10,372 nt of DNA from Puniceicoccales bacterium (GTDB lineage: Bacteria > Verrucomicrobiota > Verrucomicrobiia > Opitutales > JAIRKQ01). The stretch spans positions 1 to 10,372 of the forward strand of contig JAISBO010000035.1 in NCBI GenBank assembly GCA_031266155.1. The letters run 5' to 3'. The translations under genes and the position numbers were made by a program. Positions 1 through 7,285 of this stretch are shown here, in pieces. The notes beneath the pieces were generated by a model that worked only from the letters and a program-made list of their open reading frames with translations, made no database searches and was not told the origin of the DNA. Each line of letters begins with the position of its first letter. Within the stretch, counting starts at the first letter, position 1.

Positions 1-360
1 CTTCCAGCAGTCCCTTCCCTTCTCCTATTCCTATCCTCGCCGTTCCCATCATCTCCGTTCTTGTTCCTCCTTCTCCACCAGTGTACCCATTCCTTTCCCT
101 TTTCCAATGCTTTTCCTTCTCCCTTTTCCCCTAGTTTCCTCCCTAGTTCCCGCAATACCCACAAATAGTTGTATGTTTCTCCTGTGTGCTTTTGCTCGTT
201 TTATCACTCTTCCATTTTACTGATTTTATGAAAAAACCTGGAAAATTAAATTCTTGCCTAACTTTTTTGAGGGAATATTGAGGGATTGACCTTTTCCTGG
301 AACCTTGTTTTGAGTTTCTTCTGTCGCCCGCAGGATTTGTATTTATGTGGCTTTCCGTGA
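1..360. other. gene-free region with a pyrimidine-rich tract
   Basis: Positions 1 to about 150 are almost entirely C and T on the plus strand, so purine-rich on the minus strand. From about 200 to 360 the composition returns to ordinary AT-rich sequence. On the minus strand a frame is open from about position 134 to the left edge. It contains two adjacent ATG codons at 47-52 and reads MMGTARIGIGEG onward, with GGAGG-like purine runs upstream. It could be the first codons of a gene lying to the left, but purine-rich DNA gives such frames and such pseudo-ribosome-binding sites by chance. No terminator or gene of known family is seen between here and the tRNA. Confidence 0.5.
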
Positions 361-437
361 TGGTGGGCGGTGAGGGACTCGAACCCCCAACCTACTGGGT
401 GTAGACCAGTTGCTCTAACCAATTGCGCTAACCGCCC
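361..437 (-). tRNA. tRNA-Val (anticodon UAC), CCA encoded
   Basis: Read on the minus strand, a complete 77-nt cloverleaf can be drawn. The acceptor stem GGGCGGT pairs with ACCGCCC, with discriminator A and an encoded CCA. The anticodon stem ACTGG/CCAGT has 5 pairs. The seven-base anticodon loop TCTACAC puts TAC at positions 34-36, which reads valine codons GUA and, by wobble, others. The T arm is GGGGG/CCCTC with loop TTCGAGT. Two points are odd. Base 33 is C rather than the near-universal U. The D stem GCGC/GAGC contains a G12-A23 mismatch. The gene stands alone with no neighbouring tRNA. The anticodon call follows from counting the loop; there is a small chance of a degenerate or differently processed tRNA. 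Confidence 0.9.
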
Positions 438-658
438 CGGCTAGTAATATTTACAGAATTTAACGAGCAGTCATTTGCAAGCATTAATTTCCTCTAAACG
501 TTTTGTTGCCGGATATGTTGCTTTCGAAGAAATTTATGAAAAACTCTCTCCAATGAAATTAGAAAAGAACAATATTGGTAGGCATGTGTTTTCATGTGTT
601 TTTTTGTTAAACCGAGCATAGATCCCAATGATTTTTTTAGCCGAGGTTTTTCTTCTTT

Positions 659-2332
659 CTAATGGGAATTTGCGTCATTTTTTATGGGGAAAATTATATA
701 TGCCCCCACTAGAATTAACATTGTTAGGGCAGTCCCTCCCATCCAAGGGATTGCTATGCCCCTAAGATAGTAAGAATCATTGTATATGCCGCAGGCCAAA
801 AGGCGGAAAATGTAAACCAGTCTACAGGAAATATTGTTTAATAGGCTGCACAGCACCCATATCTTCCATAGTCCAAAAAATAATGTTAGCGCTCCAAGGA
901 CAATGGCCATCGTCGCCAATGGAACGATAACCATATTGGCAGGAATTGTTAGCAGTGACATGGTCCCAAAGTAATCGATGGATATAGGTATGCTCACAAA
1001 GTATGCCGCAAGTGATATGGAAAAAGACGTTATCAATAGCTTTTTTAGACGAAATAATACGCGGTCAATCAAGGGATAACTCTCAAATTTTAAACCGTGT
1101 AGATTTAAAAAAATATGCGATAGAAAATTTTCCAGAGGTACGCCTATGAGGACTATTCCAGCAACAACCGCATAGGATAGCAAAAAGCTAATGTTAAAAA
1201 CCACGAATGGGTCATATAATACGTGAAACAATGCACTATTTGTCAGTGCCGATAGTATGGTTGGTTTTCTCCCCAGCAAGGATGATATGTAATAGAATGC
1301 CACCATGCTTAAGGCACGTACGGAGGAAGGGGAACATCCAATGGCGTTGACGTAAAAGGTCAATAAAACTAAAATCGGGATCGCCCTAACCCTTCTGGAA
1401 ACGCACATGACTTTTAGGAAAAAATCAATGGTTGCTGCAAAAATACCCATGTGGACACCGCTGACTGCAAATAGATGGGAAATTCCTAAACCGTTAAACA
1501 GTGCCCGAGATGATTTGTCTATTCCTTGCTTATGGCCGGTTAGCATTCCAGACATTATCCCATGTTCAATTTTCCTATCCTCGACGCCAATGGTAGTTGT
1601 GTGTAGGAATCTATCAAAGATTTTTCTAAAAAGTACCTGCCATGGAGAAGCTTTGCTTTCGCATGAAAGCAAACGGCCATCGGAAAGCATCCAGTTCACA
1701 CGCATATTTTTTAAGTGCTTACAAAACCACCAATTACTGTTTTCCCTCACGTATTTCAATTTTCCCTGAATTTTAAACTTTTGACCCCGAAATGGAATAG
1801 GGGTGCCGTTTGTGCGTTCTACGGCAAAGAATATCCGCTTCCCTTTCAGCTGGTGAGCGGTTGAGACATCATGTATTATCCCATATCCATAGAAGATGCC
1901 CTGCCGTTTATCTCTAATTACTATGCTATCTGCCTTTAAAGTTAAAAAAACATTTTTTTGCCAATGGCGGGAAGGCAATGATCCCGGTTCACAGCGGCAC
2001 TTGGCGTATGCCACACCACACCACATGCACAACACCAATAATATCACAATGTTTTGAAGCGGATTGAAATAATGATTGATATCTTGCCGAAAAACATGTA
2101 TCGCAAAGCGCAGTAACAGGAGAAATATTATGAAAATGGCTGAGATGCCTATCCCGAAGGCAAAGTTGGAGGTTCTAATACCGGAAATAAAAAATAGTAG
2201 AGGAAGAAATAACACAGATTCCCGATGTCCGCACCCCTCTTCGGCTATTTTTGAAAACGTTCGTTTGAAAAATTTTGCAATCCTGGACAAATCATTGGCG
2301 GGTAATGGGGTTTTTTTGGTAAATTTCCACAA
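659..2332 (-). CDS. comEC: ComEC/Rec2-family DNA uptake channel, without the C-terminal metallo-beta-lactamase-like domain
   Basis: ComEC forms the inner-membrane channel through which single-stranded DNA enters the cytoplasm during natural transformation. The protein has 557 residues. It starts with a basic N-terminus, then hydrophobic segments (about 40-110), a soluble DUF4131-like region (about 110-220) and the polytopic competence domain (about 255-550). That domain carries the signature GISHLFAVSGVHMGIF at about 283-298, matching the family pattern HLLAISGLHVG. Firmicute ComEC proteins are near 770 residues because of a C-terminal metallo-beta-lactamase-like domain. Here the protein ends just after the last membrane segments, so that domain is absent. 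The start is uncertain. The first candidate is TTG at 2330-2332, with no ribosome-binding site in front of it. The next in-frame ATG lies about 100 codons in, inside the hydrophobic region, which is too late. It diverges from the AP2-like gene. Confidence 0.9.
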   Translation of the reverse strand: MWKFTKKTPLPANDLSRIAKFFKRTFSKIAEEGCGHRESVLFLPLLFFISGIRTSNFAFGIGISAIFIIFLLLLRFAIHVFRQDINHYFNPLQNIVILLVLCMWCGVAYAKCRCEPGSLPSRHWQKNVFLTLKADSIVIRDKRQGIFYGYGIIHDVSTAHQLKGKRIFFAVERTNGTPIPFRGQKFKIQGKLKYVRENSNWWFCKHLKNMRVNWMLSDGRLLSCESKASPWQVLFRKIFDRFLHTTTIGVEDRKIEHGIMSGMLTGHKQGIDKSSRALFNGLGISHLFAVSGVHMGIFAATIDFFLKVMCVSRRVRAIPILVLLTFYVNAIGCSPSSVRALSMVAFYYISSLLGRKPTILSALTNSALFHVLYDPFVVFNISFLLSYAVVAGIVLIGVPLENFLSHIFLNLHGLKFESYPLIDRVLFRLKKLLITSFSISLAAYFVSIPISIDYFGTMSLLTIPANMVIVPLATMAIVLGALTLFFGLWKIWVLCSLLNNISCRLVYIFRLLACGIYNDSYYLRGIAIPWMGGTALTMLILVGAYIIFPIKNDANSH

Positions 2333-2441
2333 AAAAATAAATTTTTTCTGGATTGCTCTGATTTTTTTTTTAAAACTTTCCGCTGGTTGGCGCGTTGTCC
2401 ATGCGATCGACTTGTGATAAAACCTTAATTATTTATTGATT
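2333..2441. promoter_or_regulatory. divergent intergenic region between comEC and the AP2-like gene
   Basis: These ~109 bp lie between two genes that point away from each other, so promoters for both must be here or inside the genes. The region is AT-rich and contains a run of ten T at 2362-2371 and further A runs on the plus strand. A possible -35 element TTGTGA (2412-2417) faces the AP2-like gene, but I see no convincing -10 at the right spacing. Neither gene has a Shine-Dalgarno sequence. If the AP2-like protein regulates its neighbour or itself, the operator would be expected here; that is inference. Confidence 0.4.
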
Positions 2442-2981
2442 ATGCACATAGATGTTACAAATACTCGTGAAAGTGGTATAAGTAGGATTGAATCTAGAAC
2501 CACCAACGGATGGCTTGTTAGAGGCTATAAGAATGGCTATCGCTATTCAAAACTCTTCAGTGATGGAAAGCTGGGCGGAAAAGAAGAAGCGCTGAGAAAA
2601 GCAAAAGTTTTTCGCAATGAACTTCGTTCTCGCCTAAGCGCAATACCTGCCAAACCGAGATGCCAAAAGATTGTTTCACACGACAAACGAAATCAAACGG
2701 GCGTTTTGGGCGTTTCTAAGCTATGCAAGAGTGGCAAGGGAGATAAAAAGTTAGGATTTTTCTCCGTGACATGGCGTCCCGTCAAGGGCAAACAAAAGTG
2801 TACATCATTCTCCATCTCCAAGTATGGGGAAAAAATAGCTTTTACAAAGGCTGTTTCCCTGCGCTATGAAAAACTATGCGAGGCATACGGCATGGAAATT
2901 GCCACTAGGATTGTTGGGAAAGAAAACATAGAAAGGTATGTCAAAAGTACAGAACTAAAACAATCTCCCTATGGGGCGTAG
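2442..2981 (+). CDS. two-repeat AP2/ERF-like DNA-binding domain protein
   Basis: The predicted 179-residue basic protein appears to contain two copies of an AP2/ERF-like fold (three-strand sheet followed by a helix). Copy 1, about residues 11-62, runs from SGISRIESRTTNGWLVRGY to a helix rich in Lys and Ala. Copy 2, about 87-145, is clearer: TGVLGVSKL, a strand FFSVTWRPV, another TSFSISKYG, then a helix FTKAVSLRYEKL. The pattern (GVxGVS, aromatic-rich strands, FSxxxYG, then Ala/Arg helix) is that of AP2 domains, which in bacteria mostly occur in HNH homing endonucleases and integrases. No nuclease motif is present, so a transcriptional or architectural DNA-binding role is inferred. I chose ATG 2442; an in-frame TTG lies two codons upstream. 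There is no Shine-Dalgarno, only an AT-rich TTTATTGATT just before the start. Confidence 0.65.
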   Translation: MHIDVTNTRESGISRIESRTTNGWLVRGYKNGYRYSKLFSDGKLGGKEEALRKAKVFRNELRSRLSAIPAKPRCQKIVSHDKRNQTGVLGVSKLCKSGKGDKKLGFFSVTWRPVKGKQKCTSFSISKYGEKIAFTKAVSLRYEKLCEAYGMEIATRIVGKENIERYVKSTELKQSPYGA

Positions 2982-3026
2982 CATGCTTTCTAGCTCAATT
3001 ATTTAGGCTAAGACCTTTTGAGGGAA

Positions 3027-3287
3027 ATGTGTAAAATATCCGTGCGAATTGTCCCTAACGCTTCTCATACGCATATTGTTGATTTGTGTGAGGGCGTTCT
3101 GAGGATTAGGGTTATGGAGCCTGCCGAAGGAAACCGTGCCAATGAGGCTTTAATAAAATTCCTATCCAAAAAACTGAAAATTAAAACAATCTGCATTGTA
3201 AGCGGCCTGCGGGCTAAAAACAAGGTCCTTGATTTTGGGAATGACTTTACAAGCGAGCAAATATTAGATAGATTGCTTCAAAAATGA
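3027..3287 (+). CDS. DUF167 (YggU/UPF0235) family protein
   Basis: This 86-residue protein matches the small YggU/UPF0235 family. It has an opening strand ISVRIVPNAS, then LRIRVMEPAEGNRANEALIKFLSKKL, which corresponds to the family core LxVxVxAPPxxGKANxxLIxxLAKxL, then VSGLRAKNKVLDF matching the GxxSRxKxxxI segment. Length is normal for the family (about 75-100). The biochemical role is not established; members are small alpha/beta proteins. The start is chosen at ATG 3027; a TTG at 3018 would add three residues, and the GAGGG between them is very close to the ATG, so either is possible. The stop overlaps the next start as ATGA, so translation is probably coupled to lepB. Confidence 0.85.
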   Translation: MCKISVRIVPNASHTHIVDLCEGVLRIRVMEPAEGNRANEALIKFLSKKLKIKTICIVSGLRAKNKVLDFGNDFTSEQILDRLLQK

Positions 3288-4570
3288 GTTTTCCATTCAT
3301 GAACAAAAATAAGGACCAGGGAAGAATCTTGGAGTCATCCCATGCTCTGATTGATAGGGCGAAAAAAGTTATCAAATATCGCAAATATTTTTTTGGTGCT
3401 GGTGTTTTGGCAAGCATCAATCTGCAGATCACCATGTTGGAAAGTTACATTAGGACAGAGGATTTTGCAAATCTTGAGGGCCGATCAAACGGTCTTAGTA
3501 GACTACTAAATCAATACGGTGGAGATGTTGCTCAAGAAACATTTCTAGGAGAAAATATGGAGGCTTTGTTCGTCGCTATTCTCTTGGCGATTTCCATTCG
3601 CACATTTTTTGTCCAATCTTTTCAGATACCAACCAATTCCATGGCTCCAACATACTACGGAATGACTTGCAGATTGGTAAATTCGGAAACAACGGCAGCG
3701 AGCGTTTGGTCGAAAATATGGCGTAAAATAAAATTTTGTAGTCGCGAAGTAAATGTTGTCGCTACAAACAATGGAACTGTGTCGATTCCTCTTGCTAAAG
3801 CAAAATTGAAGAGCAACAATGACACAATTTATGTGGTCCCCTATGAAGAAATATTCGTAAAAAAATATCTGGGATTAGCGAGAACCAAAGCAAGAAAATA
3901 TACGATTTTCGTCGATAATAGGAAATATCAAATTGTAAGTCCGATTGACCTTTCGTTGGATAGAATACTTTTGGAAAAGTTTTGCAAAGGTTATCAATCA
4001 TGGAAAGAAGTGATCGGCAGTGGTAATTTTGATCAAAAATTCGACCGAGGACAGATGATCAGTATTTTTGACACGAAGCATCCCATAACCATTGGCGATA
4101 GTGTTGTTAGGTTCGAAATTCTTGCCGGAGATATGCTTTTCGTTGATAGGGTTTCCTATCGTTTTCGCCAACCAAAGGTGGGAGAAAGTGTCGTATTTAC
4201 GACCAACGCGATAGGGGATTTCAGCAAAGCTCCAAAATTTTTCATTAAACGGTTGGTAGCTAGGCCGACAAATAAACTAAGTATTGAAAACAATCAACTG
4301 TTCGTGGATGGAAAATTAGTGATGGACAACGAAATTTTGGAAAAACTAAATCTAAAGAAAGAGGGTTACAAAAACGGTTACTGCCCTGCCGGAATGCTTG
4401 GAGAAGGGCTTAGCGTTACCGTGCCAGAGAAAAATCTTTTCGTTCTTGGAGACAACTCGAAAGACAGCTACGACAGTAGGTTTTGGGGGTTTGTTCCTGA
4501 AAAAAGCATATGTGGTCGTCCGCTCATGATTTTTTATCCGTTTACCAATCGCTGGGGCAGATGTAAATAA
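3284..4570 (+). CDS. lepB: signal peptidase I with a large periplasmic insert
   Basis: LepB is the membrane-bound Ser/Lys endopeptidase that removes signal peptides from exported proteins. In this 428-residue protein all catalytic boxes are present. A single clear membrane segment lies at about 93-110 (ALFVAILLAISIRTFFV). Box B has nucleophile Ser119 in IPTNSMAPT. Box C is AGDMLFVDRVSYRF (about 281-294). Box D has general base Lys322 in FFIKRLVARP. Box E is GDNSKDSYDSRFWGFVP (389-405). Two points are unusual. A cytoplasmic N-terminal extension of about 90 residues precedes the membrane segment. An insert of about 150 residues sits between boxes B and C, where standard enzymes have a few dozen; it is basic and matches nothing I recognise. 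The start ATG overlaps the stop of the DUF167 gene by four bases. A weak AT hairpin (4569-4582) lies at the stop. Confidence 0.95.
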   Translation: MSFPFMNKNKDQGRILESSHALIDRAKKVIKYRKYFFGAGVLASINLQITMLESYIRTEDFANLEGRSNGLSRLLNQYGGDVAQETFLGENMEALFVAILLAISIRTFFVQSFQIPTNSMAPTYYGMTCRLVNSETTAASVWSKIWRKIKFCSREVNVVATNNGTVSIPLAKAKLKSNNDTIYVVPYEEIFVKKYLGLARTKARKYTIFVDNRKYQIVSPIDLSLDRILLEKFCKGYQSWKEVIGSGNFDQKFDRGQMISIFDTKHPITIGDSVVRFEILAGDMLFVDRVSYRFRQPKVGESVVFTTNAIGDFSKAPKFFIKRLVARPTNKLSIENNQLFVDGKLVMDNEILEKLNLKKEGYKNGYCPAGMLGEGLSVTVPEKNLFVLGDNSKDSYDSRFWGFVPEKSICGRPLMIFYPFTNRWGRCK

Positions 4571-4593
4571 AAGGAGCCTTTTCCTAGAAAATT

Positions 4594-4698
4594 TTACTCA
4601 CCAATGGTGGCAGCGTCGTCGATTTTCTTATATATTCCAATTGCTAATTTCAGAAGGATGTAAAGCTCTTTCTCCAAGAAAAGGTGGGGCTGAACCAT
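4594..4698 (-). CDS. possible 34-residue protein downstream of mcsB
   Basis: On the minus strand an ATG at 4696-4698 opens a 34-codon frame ending in TAA at 4594-4596. It begins 16 bases after the mcsB stop. The peptide reads MVQPHLFLEKELYILLKLA and continues to end in DDAATIGE. The central part, about residues 7-27, would form one amphipathic helix with alternating Leu/Ile and Lys/Glu. The codon mix resembles the neighbouring genes. It has only a weak GAG in front of its start, and there is no family I recognise. It could be a genuine small gene carried on the trxB-mcsA-mcsB transcript or a chance frame; the regular helix pattern and tight spacing favour the former slightly. Confidence 0.35.
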   Translation of the reverse strand: MVQPHLFLEKELYILLKLAIGIYKKIDDAATIGE

Positions 4699-4714
4699 AA
4701 GACGCAGCTCGCTT

Positions 4715-5779
4715 TTAGTCGAATTTTAAATCCGGGACAGTTGCAAAAAATTCCCTCAAAAGTTCGGCCCGCTTGATATCCCGTTCGCCGGCATTCAATA
4801 CTCTATTTTCGAGCACTTGCATGTGTGAATTTTGAATTTTCATCATCATCTGGTGTAAATCTCCACGCAGCGTATTGGGCAAATACCCCAGGTCAACGGC
4901 TAACATCATCAGCGATATGCAATTTATCGCATCGACGGATGTCAAACAATAGCAACCCCGCAAAATGCCAAGTGCCCTACCAATATTGTCGTATAGCCAA
5001 ATAATTCTTTCCTTCTTTACAATCTCACGGGCGTTGAGCTCATACTCGATGATGGATCTTATTATCTGCGTCAACCGTGAAAGAATATCAACTTCGGCGA
5101 AACCAAGTGTCTGCTGGTTGGATATTTGGAAAAAATTCCCCTGAGCCTCAGAACCTTCACCGAATAAACCCCGCACGACGAAGCCCAGTTTTTGCACTGC
5201 TAGGATTAAATTACCTATCTGTTTGGTGATGACTAGGGCGGGTAAATGCAGCATAACAGAAGCTCGCATGCCGGTACCAACATTTGTTGGACAAGCGGTG
5301 AGAAAACCGTAGCGATTGTCAAAGGCTATGTTCAGGTTTTCCGACACATGGTCGTCGATGGCGTTGATCTTATCGAACATTATTTTGAAATTTAAATCGG
5401 GACGAAAAACTTGCATGCGCAAATGGTCTTCCTCGTTTATCATGATGGAACTCAAATGATCATCCGTAAAAAATAGTTTGGATTCATTGGGCTCTATAAT
5501 AAATTCTTGGCTGCACAGATGCCTTTCAACTAGAGCTAACTTTTCGTAGTCCAGAAGGTCGCCCATGTTTATGACCGTACTATTCGTGAAAATTGGACAG
5601 TTTGCCAGGACCTTTTCGCATCTTTCTGCGACGGCATGCAAATCCCCTTTACAAGCATACTTCACAAATTTAAAATCGGCAAGGTTGCGGGCCAACCTGA
5701 TCCTGGAACTGACAACCACAGGAGTCGTTTCCTTTGCCAATTTCGAATCTTGAAAAAGTTTCTTTGCAAAATCGTTCAT
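4715..5779 (-). CDS. mcsB: protein arginine kinase McsB (ATP:guanido phosphotransferase family)
   Basis: McsB transfers phosphate from ATP to arginine side chains; in Firmicutes this marks proteins for the ClpCP protease and controls the CtsR heat-shock repressor. This 354-residue protein is full length (the Bacillus protein is 363). Visible landmarks are VVVSSRIRLARNL (21-33), which contributes nucleotide-binding arginines, INEEDHLRMQ (114-123), the active-site Cys163 within LTACPTNVGTGMRAS, and the nucleotide loop RGLFGEGSEAQGNFFQISNQ (203-222). The C-terminal helical domain specific to McsB, as opposed to creatine kinases, follows (about 255-354). The start ATG overlaps the mcsA stop by four bases, implying coupled translation and a fixed kinase/activator ratio. 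No ctsR or clpC is in the window, so the targets here are unknown. Confidence 0.95.
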   Translation of the reverse strand: MNDFAKKLFQDSKLAKETTPVVVSSRIRLARNLADFKFVKYACKGDLHAVAERCEKVLANCPIFTNSTVINMGDLLDYEKLALVERHLCSQEFIIEPNESKLFFTDDHLSSIMINEEDHLRMQVFRPDLNFKIMFDKINAIDDHVSENLNIAFDNRYGFLTACPTNVGTGMRASVMLHLPALVITKQIGNLILAVQKLGFVVRGLFGEGSEAQGNFFQISNQQTLGFAEVDILSRLTQIIRSIIEYELNAREIVKKERIIWLYDNIGRALGILRGCYCLTSVDAINCISLMMLAVDLGYLPNTLRGDLHQMMMKIQNSHMQVLENRVLNAGERDIKRAELLREFFATVPDLKFD

Positions 5780-6339
5780 AGTGCTTCTCCGGATCCCTTT
5801 AAAATCTTTATTTCATCGCGTAACTTGGCTGCTTCTTCATATTGTTCAGCCTTTACCGCGGCATCTAACATTTCCTGCAATTCATTCAACTTTTCTTCCA
5901 TGGAAAGTTTCCTGGTGGGCCTTTTGGCGGAAGTATCGGCGATGCTATCGGAAGTGTTAATTGCCGTTGCCATGATCCCTTCCTTTGAATATTTTCCTTT
6001 GTGGACCGTACCCTTTTGGGAGGATTCAATTATTCCATCTATCAACAATTTCAAATCTTTGTAGCAGTGAGGACACCCCAAGCGGCCAGTTTCTTTAAAT
6101 GACATCGGTGTGCAGCCACATTTTGAACATATCAGCCCGTTGGCGGATAAATTTTGTTTCATTCCAGAAAATAATGCTTCGCCCAAGCCAGACAACATCG
6201 CAAACGGCAACCCTTCCTTATCGAAAAGGCCATGCTTTGCCGCACACTCACTACACATCCGAACAACCGTTGTCTTATTATTAATAACCTGCGTCATGTG
6301 AACGGTTGCGGGCTTTCCGCAAAATTGGCATTTTTCCAT
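5776..6339 (-). CDS. mcsA: McsA-type zinc-finger and UVR-domain activator of McsB
   Basis: McsA is the small zinc protein that binds and activates the arginine kinase McsB. The 187 residues contain two treble-clef-like pairs of CxxC motifs: Cys4/Cys7 with Cys29/Cys32, and Cys71/Cys74 with Cys89/Cys92. A linker of about 45 residues rich in Ser/Thr/Lys follows. The protein ends in a UVR helical hairpin, MEEKLNELQEMLDAAVKAEQ followed by YEEAAKLRDEIK. ATG 6339 is chosen over the adjacent GTG at 6342 because GGAGGAG sits five bases before the ATG. That is the clearest Shine-Dalgarno in the window. The gene follows trxB after 13 bases and overlaps mcsB. The cysteine clusters make it a plausible redox- or metal-sensitive switch, which fits its place behind trxB; that link is inference. 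Confidence 0.93.
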   Translation of the reverse strand: MEKCQFCGKPATVHMTQVINNKTTVVRMCSECAAKHGLFDKEGLPFAMLSGLGEALFSGMKQNLSANGLICSKCGCTPMSFKETGRLGCPHCYKDLKLLIDGIIESSQKGTVHKGKYSKEGIMATAINTSDSIADTSAKRPTRKLSMEEKLNELQEMLDAAVKAEQYEEAAKLRDEIKILKGSGEAL

Positions 6340-6352
6340 CACGACTCCTCCA

Positions 6353-7285
6353 TCAAATTTTTCTACAAATATACTTTTCTGCCAGGATGGCAGCCATTGC
6401 TCCCGTGCCGGCAGACGTTATGGCTTGCCTGTATGTTTTATCGGCACAGTCTCCGGCAACAAATATTCCTTCAACGTTTGTTTCGACGAATGAATCTTCC
6501 TTCCGACAAAAATAGCCGCCATCGTCACACTGCAAACATTTAGCAAATTGTTGGGTGTTGGGGACATGGCCAATGGCTATAAATATACCGGAACAAGCTA
6601 TCTCCGTTTTGGATTTGTTTTTGACATTTTCTACCCTTATGCCAGTTACTCTTTCAGGTCCAATAATTTCATCGACAACGCTATCCCACAGGGGAACAAT
6701 TTTCCCATTACCCAACGTACGTTCTATCATCAGCTTGGATGCTCTCAGCGTATCGCGGCGGTGGATTAGATACACTTTTGTGCAAAAATTTGTCAAAAAC
6801 AGTGCCTCTTCGCAGGCCGTATCTCCACCTCCCACAACCGCCACATCTTTCCCCCTGTAAAAGGCACCGTCGCAGGTTGCACAAATACTTACTCCTTTGC
6901 CCCCAAAAAACTCTTTTTCTCCTTTTACCCCCAGCAGCTTGGGCGATGCTCCGGTAGCGACTATCACAGCTTGGGATAGGTATGTGTTACGCCCGCAAAC
7001 AATTTTTTTCATATCTTCTCCGAAGTCCACATCCTTGACTTCATCATCCACAAAACGAGTACCAAAATGCTCAGCCTGTAACCTCATGTTGGCGACCAAT
7101 TCAAACCCATTTATTCCATTTGGGAATCCGGGAAAATTTTCTACTTCATTGGTCATCGTCAACTGGCCGCCAGGTTGTAGACCGCCGATGACCAGTGGCA
7201 ATAGTGCCGCTCGGGATGTATATATGGCAGCTGTTAAACCGGCACATCCGCTGCCTACTATAACAACTTTTTCAACTTCATTCAT
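6353..7285 (-). CDS. trxB: thioredoxin reductase (NADPH), low-molecular-weight type
   Basis: TrxB uses NADPH and FAD to reduce thioredoxin in the cytoplasm. The 310 residues have the standard order. An FAD Rossmann motif GSGCAGLTAAIYTSRA starts at residue 11, with Cys14 where many enzymes have Pro. The redox-active pair is CATC (Cys135/Cys138). An NADPH-binding GGGDTA (152-157) follows, with the phosphate-recognising HRRDTLRAS (175-183), which indicates NADPH rather than NADH. The closing FAD motif GIFVAGDCADKTYRQAI and the helix after it complete the fold. Length is normal. ATG 7285 has an AGGA about 11 bases upstream. It is the first gene of a trxB-mcsA-mcsB operon; the stop is 13 bases before mcsA. 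Confidence 0.97.
   Translation of the reverse strand: MNEVEKVVIVGSGCAGLTAAIYTSRAALLPLVIGGLQPGGQLTMTNEVENFPGFPNGINGFELVANMRLQAEHFGTRFVDDEVKDVDFGEDMKKIVCGRNTYLSQAVIVATGASPKLLGVKGEKEFFGGKGVSICATCDGAFYRGKDVAVVGGGDTACEEALFLTNFCTKVYLIHRRDTLRASKLMIERTLGNGKIVPLWDSVVDEIIGPERVTGIRVENVKNKSKTEIACSGIFIAIGHVPNTQQFAKCLQCDDGGYFCRKEDSFVETNVEGIFVAGDCADKTYRQAITSAGTGAMAAILAEKYICRKI

Noticed and set aside
361..437. tRNA-Val 3' end as an attachment site for an integrated element
   Set aside because: No integrase gene and no second copy of the tRNA 3' sequence is seen in the window.
583..602. Tandem CATGTGTTTT x2 in the spacer between the tRNA and comEC
   Set aside because: Only two copies of a simple AT-rich unit; no gene, hairpin or known site is associated with it.
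1407..1769. Plus-strand open frame of 120 codons inside comEC
   Set aside because: It is antisense to the conserved competence domain and shows no domain pattern; a shadow frame.
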